Of a DNA stretch of 64,000 nt, positions 9,480-18,529 are shown piece after piece. Below the pieces are notes generated by a model. That model saw nothing but the letters and a program-made list of their open reading frames with translations. It did not search any database and had not been told where the DNA came from. This DNA is from Candidatus Anammoximicrobium sp. (lineage in GTDB: Bacteria; Planctomycetota; Planctomycetia; Pirellulales; Pirellulaceae), in the NCBI GenBank assembly GCA_012515235.1, contig JAAYYU010000328.1, forward strand, positions 1 to 64,000. Reading direction: 5' to 3'. Position 1 is the stretch's first letter. Each line of letters begins with the position of its first letter. Both the position numbers and the translations under genes were made by a program.

Positions 9480-10823
9480 TCACGAGAAAAACTGCATCAC
9501 TTCCGACGTCGCCTCGGGCAGGCTGAACACCACGACGTGATCGCCGGCTTCAAAATGATCCTCCCCAAAGGGCACTATCGCCTCGTTGCCGCGCACGATC
9601 GCGCCCACCACGCAGCCCGCCGGGATGGCCAGCGTCTTGAGCGGTTGCTGGAGAATCCGGCTGTCTGCCGGCAGCGAGAACTCGATGACTTCCGAATCGC
9701 ACTGCTCGACCATCGTCACACTGACCACCTCCGCCTGCCAGACGTATTTCAGGATGGCGCTGGCCGTGGCCAGCCGCGGACTGATGCAGACGTCGACTCC
9801 CAGCGTAGGCGCCAGATTGACAAACTCGGGCCGGTTCACCAGCGCGATCACGCGCCGCACCCCGTGCCGCTTGGCCAGCAGCGAACACAGGATGTTGGAC
9901 TGGTCGTCCTGGGTGACGGCAATGAACACATCGGCGCTTTGCAGCCCTTCGTTCTTCAGCGTCTCGATGTCGGTGCCCTTGGCGTTCAGCACGCGGACGC
10001 CTTCCAGCCGCGCAGCCAGGTCCTCGCAGTCCGCCGGATCGCGTTCCACGATTTTGACGCGATACCGCTCCTTGGCCAGCCGCGCGGCGACTTCGCTGCC
10101 GACCTTGCCGCCGCCCAGCACGAAAATGCTCTTCGTCTCGCGCTCTTCGAATCCGAACAGCGTCGTGATCGCGGGCAGGTCGCGCTTGTTGCACACGAAG
10201 TACAGCGTGTCGCCCGGTTCCACGACGTCCTCGCCCCGCGGCGTGATCGTCCGGCCGTGGCGGCTGAGGGCCGTGACCACCATCCGGTACAGGCCCCGAA
10301 TCTCGCCCAAGGTCCGCATGGAAACGCCGGCCAGGGGACTGTTCTGGCCGATCGGGTAGCCCAAAAACACCACCCGCCCGCGGGCGAATTCGGCCACTTC
10401 GCACGCCGCCGTGTAGGAGACCGACTGGATGATCTCCTCGGCCACCACCGTCTGCGGATTGATGATCATCCCGATCCCCAGCCGCGCGGCGTTGCGAGTC
10501 CATTCCGCCTTGGTATACTCCAGGGACTTGATGCGGGCGACGATCCGCGGCACCCCGTGGTCGTGGGCCAGCAGGCAGGCGATCAGATTCACTTCGTCCA
10601 GATCCGTCACGGCGATGAACAGCTCCATGTCCGAGACATGCGCCGTCTCCAGCACCTCCGTGCTGGCGCCGTTTCCATCGGCGACGAAGGCGTTCAGCTT
10701 GTTGCGCACGTCCGCCGCATGTTGCGGGTCCCGCTCGATGACCGTCACCGCATGCCGTTCCCGGCTCAGCAATTCGGCGATGTGGAATCCCACCTCGCCG
10801 GCACCCACGACCATCACCTTCAT
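9480..10823 (-). CDS. trkA: TrkA, NAD-binding regulatory subunit of potassium uptake
   Basis: 447 aa. The start at 10823 was chosen because the Rossmann fold begins at once (MKVMVVGAGEVG); longer upstream frames add 27 residues with no family match. Two tandem RCK modules are clear: GAGEVG near residue 7 and GGGKVG near residue 235, each followed by a second acidic strand (VIERD and IVERD) and by a TrkA-C domain. The protein gates the TrkH channel in response to NAD(H) or nucleotide binding. It lies directly upstream of trkH. A 101-bp gap separates it from the divergent sugar isomerase gene. Confidence 0.95.
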   Translation of the reverse strand: MKVMVVGAGEVGFHIAELLSRERHAVTVIERDPQHAADVRNKLNAFVADGNGASTEVLETAHVSDMELFIAVTDLDEVNLIACLLAHDHGVPRIVARIKSLEYTKAEWTRNAARLGIGMIINPQTVVAEEIIQSVSYTAACEVAEFARGRVVFLGYPIGQNSPLAGVSMRTLGEIRGLYRMVVTALSRHGRTITPRGEDVVEPGDTLYFVCNKRDLPAITTLFGFEERETKSIFVLGGGKVGSEVAARLAKERYRVKIVERDPADCEDLAARLEGVRVLNAKGTDIETLKNEGLQSADVFIAVTQDDQSNILCSLLAKRHGVRRVIALVNRPEFVNLAPTLGVDVCISPRLATASAILKYVWQAEVVSVTMVEQCDSEVIEFSLPADSRILQQPLKTLAIPAGCVVGAIVRGNEAIVPFGEDHFEAGDHVVVFSLPEATSEVMQFFS

Positions 10824-10924
10824 CGCCGCAACCCCAGCCCCATGCTCGTTTCGCCCACACGCTTGGGTTATCGCGAAATTTCCGGCCTGCGTCAAGGACG
10901 CCACTTTGCCGATGAGGCGCCGCC

Positions 10925-11806
10925 ATGAAAAAGGGCATCGTGATTCGCGCGTTTTCCGGAAACCCGGATTTTCTCGGCAGCGGGAGCTTCCTGTCCGAGT
11001 TGGCCGATTTCGAACGCTGCTTCGCGGCGGCGGCCCAGCTGGGCTTCGCCGGCGTGCAGCCGTACCTCGAACCGGAGGGATACTTCTCGCTCCAGACCGA
11101 GGACCGGACGCTGCAGGCCATTGCCGCAGCGGCCCGCCAGGCGGGCATCGTGCTGACCAGCCTGGAGATCAAACCGTTTTCCTATCTGCTGACCGACGAT
11201 GACGCCGCGGTTCGTGCGGCCGGCGTCCGCCTGGTGCGCCGAGCGATGCAGGTCGCCGCGGCGACGGACATTGCCGCCGTGCTGGTCATTCCCGGCTACG
11301 TGGGGCTGCCTTGGGACCCGACTGCCAAACCGGTCCGCTACGACCTGGCGTACCAGCGCACGCGGCAGGCGCTGCAGGAGCTGGTCCCCGCTGCCGAACG
11401 CTGGGGCGTGTCGATCCTGGTCGAAAACATCTGGAACAAGTTCCTCTTGAGCCCGCTGGAATTCCGCGCGCTGATCGACGAGATCGGCAGCCCGCACGTC
11501 GGCATGCTGCTGGATACCGGCAACCTGATCGCCTGCGGATACCCGGAGCAGTGGATCCGCATCCTGGGCCGACGAATCAAGGAGGTCCACCTGAAAGACT
11601 ATCGGGAATCGGTCGGAGGCCTGAGCGGTTTCGTGGGCCTGCTGGAGGGCGACGTGAATTGGCCCGAAGTCATCGCAGCACTCGGCGAAATCGGCTACGA
11701 CGGCTTCCTCACGGCCGAGGTCTTTCCCTATCATCATCACGGGGAGGCGGTCCTGCAGCACACGGCGCAGAGCATGGCTCGGATCCTACAGAGTACCAGA
11801 TCATGA
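10925..11806 (+). CDS. Sugar phosphate isomerase/epimerase (xylose isomerase-like TIM barrel)
   Basis: 293 aa, normal length. The fold is the xylose-isomerase-like TIM barrel used by inosose, tagatose and hydroxypyruvate isomerases and by L-ribulose-phosphate epimerases. The metal-binding acidic/His set is recognisable in order: Glu in ILVEN (about residue 163), Asp in MLLDTGN, His in EVHLKDY and Glu in LTAEVF. No signal peptide is present, so it is cytoplasmic. Its last four bases overlap the start of the oxidoreductase gene (ATGA), and such pairs often act in catabolism of uncommon sugars or inositols. The exact substrate cannot be assigned from sequence. Confidence 0.85.
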   Translation: MKKGIVIRAFSGNPDFLGSGSFLSELADFERCFAAAAQLGFAGVQPYLEPEGYFSLQTEDRTLQAIAAAARQAGIVLTSLEIKPFSYLLTDDDAAVRAAGVRLVRRAMQVAAATDIAAVLVIPGYVGLPWDPTAKPVRYDLAYQRTRQALQELVPAAERWGVSILVENIWNKFLLSPLEFRALIDEIGSPHVGMLLDTGNLIACGYPEQWIRILGRRIKEVHLKDYRESVGGLSGFVGLLEGDVNWPEVIAALGEIGYDGFLTAEVFPYHHHGEAVLQHTAQSMARILQSTRS

Positions 11807-12882
11807 CGCGACCAATACGCATTGCCTTGATCGGGGCCGGGGAAATCGGCGCAGTTCACGCGCAAGCCCATGCGGCAGCGCCGGGCAACGAACTGGCGGC
11901 GATCTACGACATCCATGCGGAACGAGCCGGCCGCTTGGCGGAACAGACGGGAACCGCCGTGGCCTCCAGCCTGGAGACCGTGCTGGACGATCCGGGCATC
12001 GAGGGCGTGGACATCTGCGTGCCCAACCATCTGCACTGCGGGCTGGCCGTCCGCGCGCTGCAGGCCGGAAAGCACGTCCTGTGCGAGAAACCCATCGCCC
12101 TGAACCTGGACGACGCCGACGCGATGCTGGCGGCCGCCGAGCGGTCAAAGCGCTGGCTGATGATCGGACACGTGCTGCGATTCTGGCCCGAGTACGTGCT
12201 GGCGAAACAGGCGATCGAGGACGGCCGGATCGGCGAGCTGTTGCTGATGAGCGGCCGGCGGATGGTCTCGTTGCTGGCAGGCACGCCCGGCGCCGATGGC
12301 TGGCGGCGCGACCCGGAGCGCAGCGGCGGGGCCGTACTGGACATGCAGATCCACGACCTGGACGTGTTTCGCTGGATCCTGGGCACGCCGGAATCGGTCG
12401 TGTCCCGCGGCGTCCGGTCGGCCGACGGCGCGTGGAGCCACGTTTTCACTGCGGTGGACTTTGCCGACGGGCGGAAGGCATTTGTCGAGGCAAGCTTCCT
12501 GATGCAGGGCAACCCGCTGGACATCCAGTTCCACATCCTGGGCAGCACCGGCTCGCTGGCTTGGCGATATACGCCGGGGGCGTTCGCGCTGCACGGCGAG
12601 CAAGGGCAGGCTTCGTCGGGCGGCCCGTCGCTGGTGCTGTACCGCTGGGGCCGAGAGCCCGAAGGGCTGTACACGCCCGCGGAAGACTCGTTCGCCGCCG
12701 CCATGCGTGACCAGGTCGCCTACTTCGCCGCCTGCATCCGCACCGGCCAGTCGCCGGTCCGAGCCCCCGCCACCGACTCCCGCCTGGCCCTGGCCTTGGC
12801 CTTGGCCTCCCGCGAATCGTGCCAGACCGGAGAGACGGTCTACCTGAACCGCACTAAAAGCCGAGTATTCAATGGATGTTGA
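11803..12882 (+). CDS. Gfo/Idh/MocA-family oxidoreductase
   Basis: 359 aa. The start at 11803 overlaps the stop of the isomerase gene by ATGA, and the Rossmann fold follows (IALIGAGEIGAVHA). The diagnostic catalytic Lys lies in LCEKPIAL (about residue 94), and an acidic segment near MQIHDLDVFRW carries the usual catalytic Asp/His region. It uses NAD(P) to oxidise or reduce a sugar or inositol-type substrate in the cytoplasm. Translational coupling to the isomerase implies that the two act on the same pathway. It differs from the second family member at 47399-48640, which is exported through the Tat pathway. Confidence 0.9.
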   Translation: MTRPIRIALIGAGEIGAVHAQAHAAAPGNELAAIYDIHAERAGRLAEQTGTAVASSLETVLDDPGIEGVDICVPNHLHCGLAVRALQAGKHVLCEKPIALNLDDADAMLAAAERSKRWLMIGHVLRFWPEYVLAKQAIEDGRIGELLLMSGRRMVSLLAGTPGADGWRRDPERSGGAVLDMQIHDLDVFRWILGTPESVVSRGVRSADGAWSHVFTAVDFADGRKAFVEASFLMQGNPLDIQFHILGSTGSLAWRYTPGAFALHGEQGQASSGGPSLVLYRWGREPEGLYTPAEDSFAAAMRDQVAYFAACIRTGQSPVRAPATDSRLALALALASRESCQTGETVYLNRTKSRVFNGC

Positions 12883-13034
12883 CGGCCCTGCCCGTCGAAC
12901 CCATGCCTGATCCGACCGGGGCAGCTGCCCGATCACCTGACGCACGTTTGCGAATAATTAGATACATTGCTCCAGATTATTCGTTGGTAGGCGACGCGGC
13001 GCGCCGTCACGAAACGCCAAGAATCTTGCATGGA

Positions 13035-13064
13035 TTGACGTGCATTTGACGACGTAGCTATGAT
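13035..13064 (+). promoter_or_regulatory. Sigma-70-type promoter candidate
   Basis: TTGACG (13035-13040), an 18-base spacer, then TATGAT (13059-13064), in an unusually A/T-rich stretch for this genome. The predicted start lies about 55 bases before the ATG of the lipoprotein gene at 13128. It would drive the lipoprotein/DUF1559 pair. No operator is evident. Confidence 0.5.
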
Positions 13065-13127
13065 TGGGCCGTTGCATTCTTTTTTTAACACATGTTCCCA
13101 CCCAAGAAATCAGAAGGAAACTCAACG

Positions 13128-13529
13128 ATGTTGAGGGCTTATTGGTTTGTCGTCATGAACCTGGCGCTGACGGTACTGGTCGCGGGTTGCTCGAAGTCCG
13201 AGGGCAACTTGCCTGACTTGGGGCCGGTTTCGGGGACGGTGACCATGGATGGAAAACCGCTCGCCAAGGCTGCCGTCGCTTTCGAATCCGCCGACGGGCA
13301 TGGCGCCTACGGCGTGACTGACGAGAGCGGGCGGTACGAGTTGGTCTTCGCTGGCCAGAACAAGGGCGCGGTGGTTGGCCCGAATACGGTTCGCATTACG
13401 ACAGCCCTGGATGGCCCCACGCCAGCCGATTACAAAGAACCGATCCCTGCGAAGTACAACGAATCTTCTCAGTTGAACGTCACGGTCCAAGCGGGTCCGA
13501 ACACTCACGACTTTGCTTTGGAGCCTTGA
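13128..13529 (+). CDS. Small secreted lipoprotein with transthyretin-like (carboxypeptidase-regulatory) fold
   Basis: 133 aa. The start at 13128 was chosen for the AGAAGGA site ten bases upstream. The lipobox LVAGC places the lipidated Cys at residue 21. The mature part is one beta-sandwich domain with the pattern VSGTVTMDGKPLAKA, then GVTDESGRYEL and PAKYNESS, as in carboxypeptidase-regulatory-like domains common in planctomycete surface proteins. It is predicted to be anchored in a membrane with a binding or structural role. It sits 51 bases before a DUF1559 gene. An almost equivalent pair is found at 21442-22881, so this is one half of a duplicated unit. Confidence 0.85.
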   Translation: MLRAYWFVVMNLALTVLVAGCSKSEGNLPDLGPVSGTVTMDGKPLAKAAVAFESADGHGAYGVTDESGRYELVFAGQNKGAVVGPNTVRITTALDGPTPADYKEPIPAKYNESSQLNVTVQAGPNTHDFALEP

Positions 13530-13580
13530 TTTGCTTTCGCTTTGGTCTTGTTTTTTTCCTTTTTGGAGAGGTGTGTTGGT

Positions 13581-14570
13581 ATGAACAGTAACTTCATAAA
13601 GAGCCGGGCTCGTGGGTCCGGCTTCACGCTGGTCGAACTGTTGGTGGTGATCGCGATCATTGGCATTCTGGTTGCACTCTTGCTTCCCGCCATCCAAGCC
13701 GCGCGCGAAGCGGCCCGTCGGACGCAATGCACCAACAACCTGAAGCAAATCGCTTTGGGCTTGCACAACTATCACGACACGTACCAGGTCTTCCCGCCGG
13801 GATTCGTGGATTCCGATCCGGACTATACGAACGGAAAGACACAAGGTCCACGAGAAAACACGAACGGTCTTGCCTGGTCGGCGTTGCTCTTGCCGTTCAT
13901 CGAAATGCAGCCGCTGCACGACATGGTCCGAACCGAAACGCTCGACTTCGCGCGGCACTGGGAACGTGACCTCAGCGGTGCTTCGGCCGTGATTCCGTCG
14001 GCCAGAGAGCCCATCCCTGCATACAACTGCCCTTCGGACAGCATGGGCCCTCTGAACACCAAGAGAGGAAGCTACGGCAAGACCAATTATCTGGGCAATT
14101 CCGGCAATGGTGCCGCGATTGATCGGAGGGGCATCTTTTGGGTGAACTCGCGCATTTTGATGCGAGATATCATCGACGGGACCGCCAGCACCGTCCTCGT
14201 CATCGAACGAACGGGGACGAGAGACAATCGCAGGCAGAGTTGCGGTCCAGATACCACCAATACCTGGGTGAATTGCGATTGGAACGCCGCGTTGTGGATT
14301 GGGGCGCGTTATTCGGGTAACTCCGTAGGTTGGCACCCTGGACTTGTTTCGACGGATGTCGACAGCTATGGCGGGAATGGCGCAACCTATATGATCAACC
14401 GCGCGTATTACAATTGGGGCAGAGACTGGAGCAGCGCCAGCGATCATCCGGGAGGTCTGCAAATGGCGCTGTGCGACGGCGCGGTCAGATTCGTTTCCGA
14501 AACCATCGCCGAACTGCCCTATCGATACCTGCGTGATCGTGCGGATGGGATGACGATTCCCGCGTACTGA
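13581..14570 (+). CDS. DUF1559 pseudopilin-like protein, copy 1
   Basis: 329 aa. The start at 13581 follows a GGAGAGG site. A short charged leader precedes GFTLVELLVVIAIIGILVAL, the type IV pilin/pseudopilin N-methylation segment with the conserved Glu at +5 of the mature protein. It should be cut by a prepilin peptidase after the Gly. AAREAARRTQC and NNLKQIALGLHNYHD follow, then a large beta-rich DUF1559 domain ending in DHPGGLQMALCDGAVRF. The family is hugely expanded in planctomycetes and no member I can name has an established function. The gene is downstream of a lipoprotein gene and is preceded by a T-rich leader (13552-13564) also seen before the other three copies. Confidence 0.95.
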   Translation: MNSNFIKSRARGSGFTLVELLVVIAIIGILVALLLPAIQAAREAARRTQCTNNLKQIALGLHNYHDTYQVFPPGFVDSDPDYTNGKTQGPRENTNGLAWSALLLPFIEMQPLHDMVRTETLDFARHWERDLSGASAVIPSAREPIPAYNCPSDSMGPLNTKRGSYGKTNYLGNSGNGAAIDRRGIFWVNSRILMRDIIDGTASTVLVIERTGTRDNRRQSCGPDTTNTWVNCDWNAALWIGARYSGNSVGWHPGLVSTDVDSYGGNGATYMINRAYYNWGRDWSSASDHPGGLQMALCDGAVRFVSETIAELPYRYLRDRADGMTIPAY

Positions 14571-14952
14571 TTCCGGGTACTGAACAACCTTCGCGCAGTC
14601 CGGGTCCCGAGGGCGGTCGAGCACATCGCCTGAGGGACTCTGGGCGGCAGGGGGAATGGCGGCGAGGCAGGATCTCACCGCCGTCGCGGCCGCGGCCTGG
14701 ATCTTCGATCGACAGGGCGATCAGCCTTTCCGAGCCGGGAGGACAATGCGGAGGGGCTTCCTGTGTCGCGTGAACCGTCCGGGAGGACGGATGGCAGCGG
14801 TCGTTGGGTAGCTTCGTGGCGTCGTTGGTGAGCGTTCGCTTCGGCTGGCGTGAAGGCGAGCCGCACAGTGAACGGAGGCGACGCATTACGGTTCAGTCAG
14901 AGCTTGGGGCGCCGGGGGGCGAAATACCTGGCGTTCTCGCCGGATTCCTCCC
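14571..14952. other. 382-bp gap containing a cytochrome gene remnant
   Basis: The gap lies between DUF1559 copy 1 and the first DUF6057-type gene. Most of it shows nothing, but 14770-14870 reads on the minus strand like the last ~35 codons of the TPR-cytochrome gene at 22942-24918 (see the separate pseudogene entry). No promoter for the following gene is obvious. Confidence 0.5.
14770..14870 (-). pseudogene. Remnant of a TPR/di-haem cytochrome gene 3' end
   Basis: On the minus strand this reads SRQPKRTLTN followed by a short degenerate tail ending in a string similar to RCPLP. The intact gene at 22942-24918 ends with SRQPKRTLTN, HQRYLEAT and RCPLPAEIRED. The nucleotide match is strong over CGCCAGCC-AAGCGAACGCT and continues with gaps. 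In both places the segment lies just downstream of, and opposite in direction to, a DUF1559 gene. This is therefore what remains after duplication of the lipoprotein/DUF1559/cytochrome segment. Confidence 0.65.
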
Positions 14953-16914
14953 ATGGAAACCTCGCAGCCAGACCGCCCGCGTCGAAGGTTGTTCCTTGTC
15001 GCGTCCGCGGCTGGTTGGTGGATCGGGTTCTATCTGTACGTGCTGCTGCGTCTCGTCCCCGAACTCTTCTACCAGGTGGACAGTCGCGTTTTTCTGTTCG
15101 AATCCTCTTACGTCCGCGGGTTTCTGGAACAGCCTGGCGGTCCGGTCGATTTTGCCTCCGCCTTCTTGTCACCCCTGTTTGCCTACGGCTGGCTCGGCGC
15201 CGCGGTGGTCACTTTGCTGACCGCGTTGATTTGCCTCGCAACCCGCTATCTTTTTGCGGCGGTCACCGGGACGGGCGGTCGTTTTGCGTTTCTCATCCCG
15301 ATGGTGCTGATGGTTCTGCTGCTGGGGCGGTACAGCCATCCCGTTCGCCCTGGCGTGGGCTTGCTTGTCGTCCTGGCGTTCGCAAACGGCTTCGTCCGCA
15401 TCGAAGCCCGGCGTCCCGCGGTGTGGCTGATGATGTTCTTGATTTCGTCCGTGTTGGTGTATTCCATCGCGGCGGGATTCTACGTGGTGTTTGCGCTGTC
15501 GTGTGGAGTTTTCGAGTGGTCGGTACGGCGGCGGCGAGGGCTGGGTGCGGTAGCGATCTCCTGCGCCGCGGTGATCCCCGTGACAGTCGGGATGGGATTG
15601 TGCGCGCTGGGCGTTTCGGACGCGTACCGAGGCTGGGGCGTTCCGTCGGTAGCCGATTCGCTGGCGATGCCGTCGTCGCTGGGCATTGCCGTCACCATCC
15701 AAGCGGGCTTGTTGCTGTTTGCGCCGGTCGCGGGCATGGTTCTGAGTTGGGGCAGGTCCGTCGGCGATCTGCCTGAGCCCCCTACGGACTCTTGCGATGC
15801 GCAGGAGTTTGCCGTCCCGGCAGTCCCCGCTGCGGCCCGCCCCACGTCCGTTGCGTTTGCGGCAATTCGGGCACTGGTGCTGGCGGCATGGATCGTCGTC
15901 GCCGATCTGGCAGCCTTCGATTCCCCGCAAAAACACTGGCTGCAGATGGTGTCCAGCGCCGACCGCCAACGATGGTCGGAGGTGCTCGAGCACGCGCGAC
16001 GGATTCCGCCGTTGAACGCCCAAATCACCGACCTGGGCGGCGCGTTGCGCGTCATCAGGACCGTGTTCCACGTCAACCGGGCCTTGTTCTTCACCGGCAG
16101 ACTGCTGGACGACATGTTCTGCCATGCGCAAGTGCCGGACGCCCCGACGTTGACGCTCCGATTCAGCGATCTGTCCACACAGGCCAGACAGGTACCCTTG
16201 GAAAGCAGCGACGTCCTGTTCGATCTTGGCCTGATCAACGAATCGGAGCACATGGCACACGAGGCATTGGAGGTGCTGGGCGAGCGGCCCCGAACGCTGG
16301 AGCGTCTGGTCTACATCCACGTTCTGAAAGATCACCCCGAAGCGGCGCGGAGGTTCCTTGCCTTCTTGGAACGTAGCCTGCTTCACCGCCGCTGGGCCCG
16401 CGGCCTGCTCCGGCAATTGGAGGCCGATCCAACGCTTTCCGCCGTGCCCGCCGTTGCCTCGCGCCGCAAGCTCATGGCGGTCGAGGATCTGGACGGTCAA
16501 CTGGATGACCTGGAAACGGTGCTCAAGCACTTGCTGAGCAGAAACCGCCACAATCGGATGGCGTTCGAGTATCTGCTGGCCCATTACCTCTTGACCCGGC
16601 AACTCGACGAAGTGGTGGCAAATCTGGATCGCTTCGACGATTTCGGCGATCCGCACTTGCCGCGGCATTGCGAGGAAGCCCTGGCAATCTACCTGGAAAG
16701 CGCCGCTTCGCAGGCCGCCGGCCCGGTCAGCCGCACGGTCGGTTCGGAAACCCAGCGACGGTGCCGCGAGTTCATGCAAAGACGGAAGTTGTTTCGGGGG
16801 GATACCGCCGGGGCTTCTGCCGCGTTGTATCGCGACTACGGCGATACCTATTTCTTCTTCTACGCCTTCGGCCGAAACGACCTAACCTACGGCCAGTCGA
16901 GAACCGCCGAATGA
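14953..16914 (+). CDS. DUF6057-type polytopic membrane protein with TPR-like C-terminal half, copy 1
   Basis: 653 aa. Roughly the first 330 residues contain about 9-10 hydrophobic spans, beginning at LFLVASAAGWWIGFYLYVL. An early segment (VDFASAFLSPLFAYGWLGA) matches the equivalent part of the paralogue at 37871-39961. The C-terminal half is soluble and helical, with repeat-like units (LFDLGLINESEHMAHEALEVLGERP and similar) and ends with YRDYGDTYFFFYAFG. I call it DUF6057-like from overall appearance; no function is known to me. The stop overlaps the start of the haem-propeller gene by ATGA, so the two products probably work together at the cytoplasmic membrane. Confidence 0.75.
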   Translation: METSQPDRPRRRLFLVASAAGWWIGFYLYVLLRLVPELFYQVDSRVFLFESSYVRGFLEQPGGPVDFASAFLSPLFAYGWLGAAVVTLLTALICLATRYLFAAVTGTGGRFAFLIPMVLMVLLLGRYSHPVRPGVGLLVVLAFANGFVRIEARRPAVWLMMFLISSVLVYSIAAGFYVVFALSCGVFEWSVRRRRGLGAVAISCAAVIPVTVGMGLCALGVSDAYRGWGVPSVADSLAMPSSLGIAVTIQAGLLLFAPVAGMVLSWGRSVGDLPEPPTDSCDAQEFAVPAVPAAARPTSVAFAAIRALVLAAWIVVADLAAFDSPQKHWLQMVSSADRQRWSEVLEHARRIPPLNAQITDLGGALRVIRTVFHVNRALFFTGRLLDDMFCHAQVPDAPTLTLRFSDLSTQARQVPLESSDVLFDLGLINESEHMAHEALEVLGERPRTLERLVYIHVLKDHPEAARRFLAFLERSLLHRRWARGLLRQLEADPTLSAVPAVASRRKLMAVEDLDGQLDDLETVLKHLLSRNRHNRMAFEYLLAHYLLTRQLDEVVANLDRFDDFGDPHLPRHCEEALAIYLESAASQAAGPVSRTVGSETQRRCREFMQRRKLFRGDTAGASAALYRDYGDTYFFFYAFGRNDLTYGQSRTAE

Positions 16915-18440
16915 AGAAATCCACCGTTCTCCAGCTCGCTTCGGCGATCCTGCTTCTGACCCTGACGCTGGGGGCGTTCGCCGTTCGACACCGCATCGTC
17001 TTTGACATCGGAACCGTCGTCGACGTCGCGCGGCCGCCGGGCATCCGGCCCGACTATCGCGACCTCGTCGTTCCGCCCAACATCGCGCCCCTGAACTTCA
17101 TGGTGGAAGAGCCGGGCACGCATTACCGCGTGCAGATCCGCTCGGCGCAAGGTGCAGCGATCGACGTCACAAGCCGCTCTTCGCAGATCGCCTTCCCCCT
17201 GACGCGCTGGAGACAACTGCTGGCAGAGAACCGGGGCGGCAAGCTCTACTTCGATGTCTACGTCCGCCGGGAGGATGGGCAGTGGACGCGGTTTGCACCG
17301 ATCGAAAACACGGTCGCGGACGCAGACATCGACAATTACCTGTGTTACCGGCTGATCAAGCCCCTGTTCATTCTCCGCGTCGACGTAGCCATTTATCAGC
17401 GGGACGTCCGGACGTTTGAGGAAGCGACCGTGGTGAGCAACCGGACCTTCAAGGGCGGCTGCATCAACTGTCACACCTTTGCCCCCCGGCATCCCGGCCG
17501 CATGATCTTGCAGTCCCGCGACGAGGGCGAGCAGGACTACCGGAACGGGACAATCGTCGTGCGGGACGGCAAGGTCTTCAAGGCCGACACCCGGCAACTG
17601 GTCCGTCACGCCGAGTCTGACCGCGGACTCGTTACGAAATCGCTGGCCAGTTATGCGGCCTGGCATCCGAACGGGCGTGTCGTCGCCTACTCGGCGAATG
17701 AGATCACCCAGTTCTTCCACGACGCGGGGGAGAATCGAGACGTTTTTGACAGCGCGTCGGACCTGGCCCTTTACGATGTCGATTCTAACACGGTGACGAC
17801 CGCGGCGAGCATTTCTCGGCCGGATCGCCTGGAGACGTTTCCCGCCTGGTCGCCGGACGGCCGGTATCTGTACTTTTGCAGTGCCGAGCCACGGCCCCGG
17901 GATCGCTATCGGGAAGTCCGCTATGACCTGGTGCGGGTGAGCTATGACCCGGAGCGTGGAGAATGCGGCGACGTGGAGCCGGTGGTTCTGGCAAAGGACA
18001 CGGGACGGAGCGTGGCGGAGCCGCGCGTCTCGCCCGACGGACGCTGGCTGCTGTTCTGCATGTCGGATTACGGGGCGTTCCCGGTGTTTCAGCCCTCCAG
18101 CGACCTGTATCTGCTGGACCTGCAAACGCGACAACACCGACGGTTGGAGGTCAACTCCCCGCGCAGCGACTCGTGGCACTGCTGGTCGAGCAACGGCCGC
18201 TGGATCGCGTTTGCCAGCAAGCGTGCTGACGGCCTGTTCGCCCGTGTTTACTTCAGCTACGTCGATGAAGAGGGCCGCGTCCACAAGCCGGTCTTGCTGC
18301 CCCAGAAGGACCCGTCCTTCTACGATCGTTTCATCAAGACCTACAATGCGCCGGAATTGACGCCTTGGCCGGCCCCGGCAAGCGGCCGGAGCTTGGTGCG
18401 AGCCATTCAGAGCCGCGATTCCGACACCGCAGGCCGGTAG
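16911..18440 (+). CDS. Exported CxNCHxF haem-c beta-propeller protein, copy 1
   Basis: 509 aa. The start at 16911 overlaps the previous stop (ATGA). An N-terminal membrane or signal segment (VLQLASAILLLTLTLGAF) precedes an Ig-like domain (PNIAPLNF motif, about residue 55). A single covalent haem motif CINCHTF follows near residue 184. The rest is a TolB/PD40-type beta-propeller with blades ending in WSPDGRYLYF, VSPDGRWLLF and SNGRWIAFASKR. The haem site inside a non-cytochrome architecture is unusual. The same order is found in the proteins at 18530-20938 and 36318-37874. Suggested role: periplasmic protein with redox or haem-dependent function, acting with the upstream membrane protein; this is inference. 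Confidence 0.8.
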   Translation: MKKSTVLQLASAILLLTLTLGAFAVRHRIVFDIGTVVDVARPPGIRPDYRDLVVPPNIAPLNFMVEEPGTHYRVQIRSAQGAAIDVTSRSSQIAFPLTRWRQLLAENRGGKLYFDVYVRREDGQWTRFAPIENTVADADIDNYLCYRLIKPLFILRVDVAIYQRDVRTFEEATVVSNRTFKGGCINCHTFAPRHPGRMILQSRDEGEQDYRNGTIVVRDGKVFKADTRQLVRHAESDRGLVTKSLASYAAWHPNGRVVAYSANEITQFFHDAGENRDVFDSASDLALYDVDSNTVTTAASISRPDRLETFPAWSPDGRYLYFCSAEPRPRDRYREVRYDLVRVSYDPERGECGDVEPVVLAKDTGRSVAEPRVSPDGRWLLFCMSDYGAFPVFQPSSDLYLLDLQTRQHRRLEVNSPRSDSWHCWSSNGRWIAFASKRADGLFARVYFSYVDEEGRVHKPVLLPQKDPSFYDRFIKTYNAPELTPWPAPASGRSLVRAIQSRDSDTAGR

Positions 18441-18529
18441 TTGGCCCCCTGGCCGGCCGGCCTGCGGCGGAGGCTCTGAAACAGATTCCCCTGACGGTCA
18501 AACATGGACCAGCGACGATCGAACGCGGA

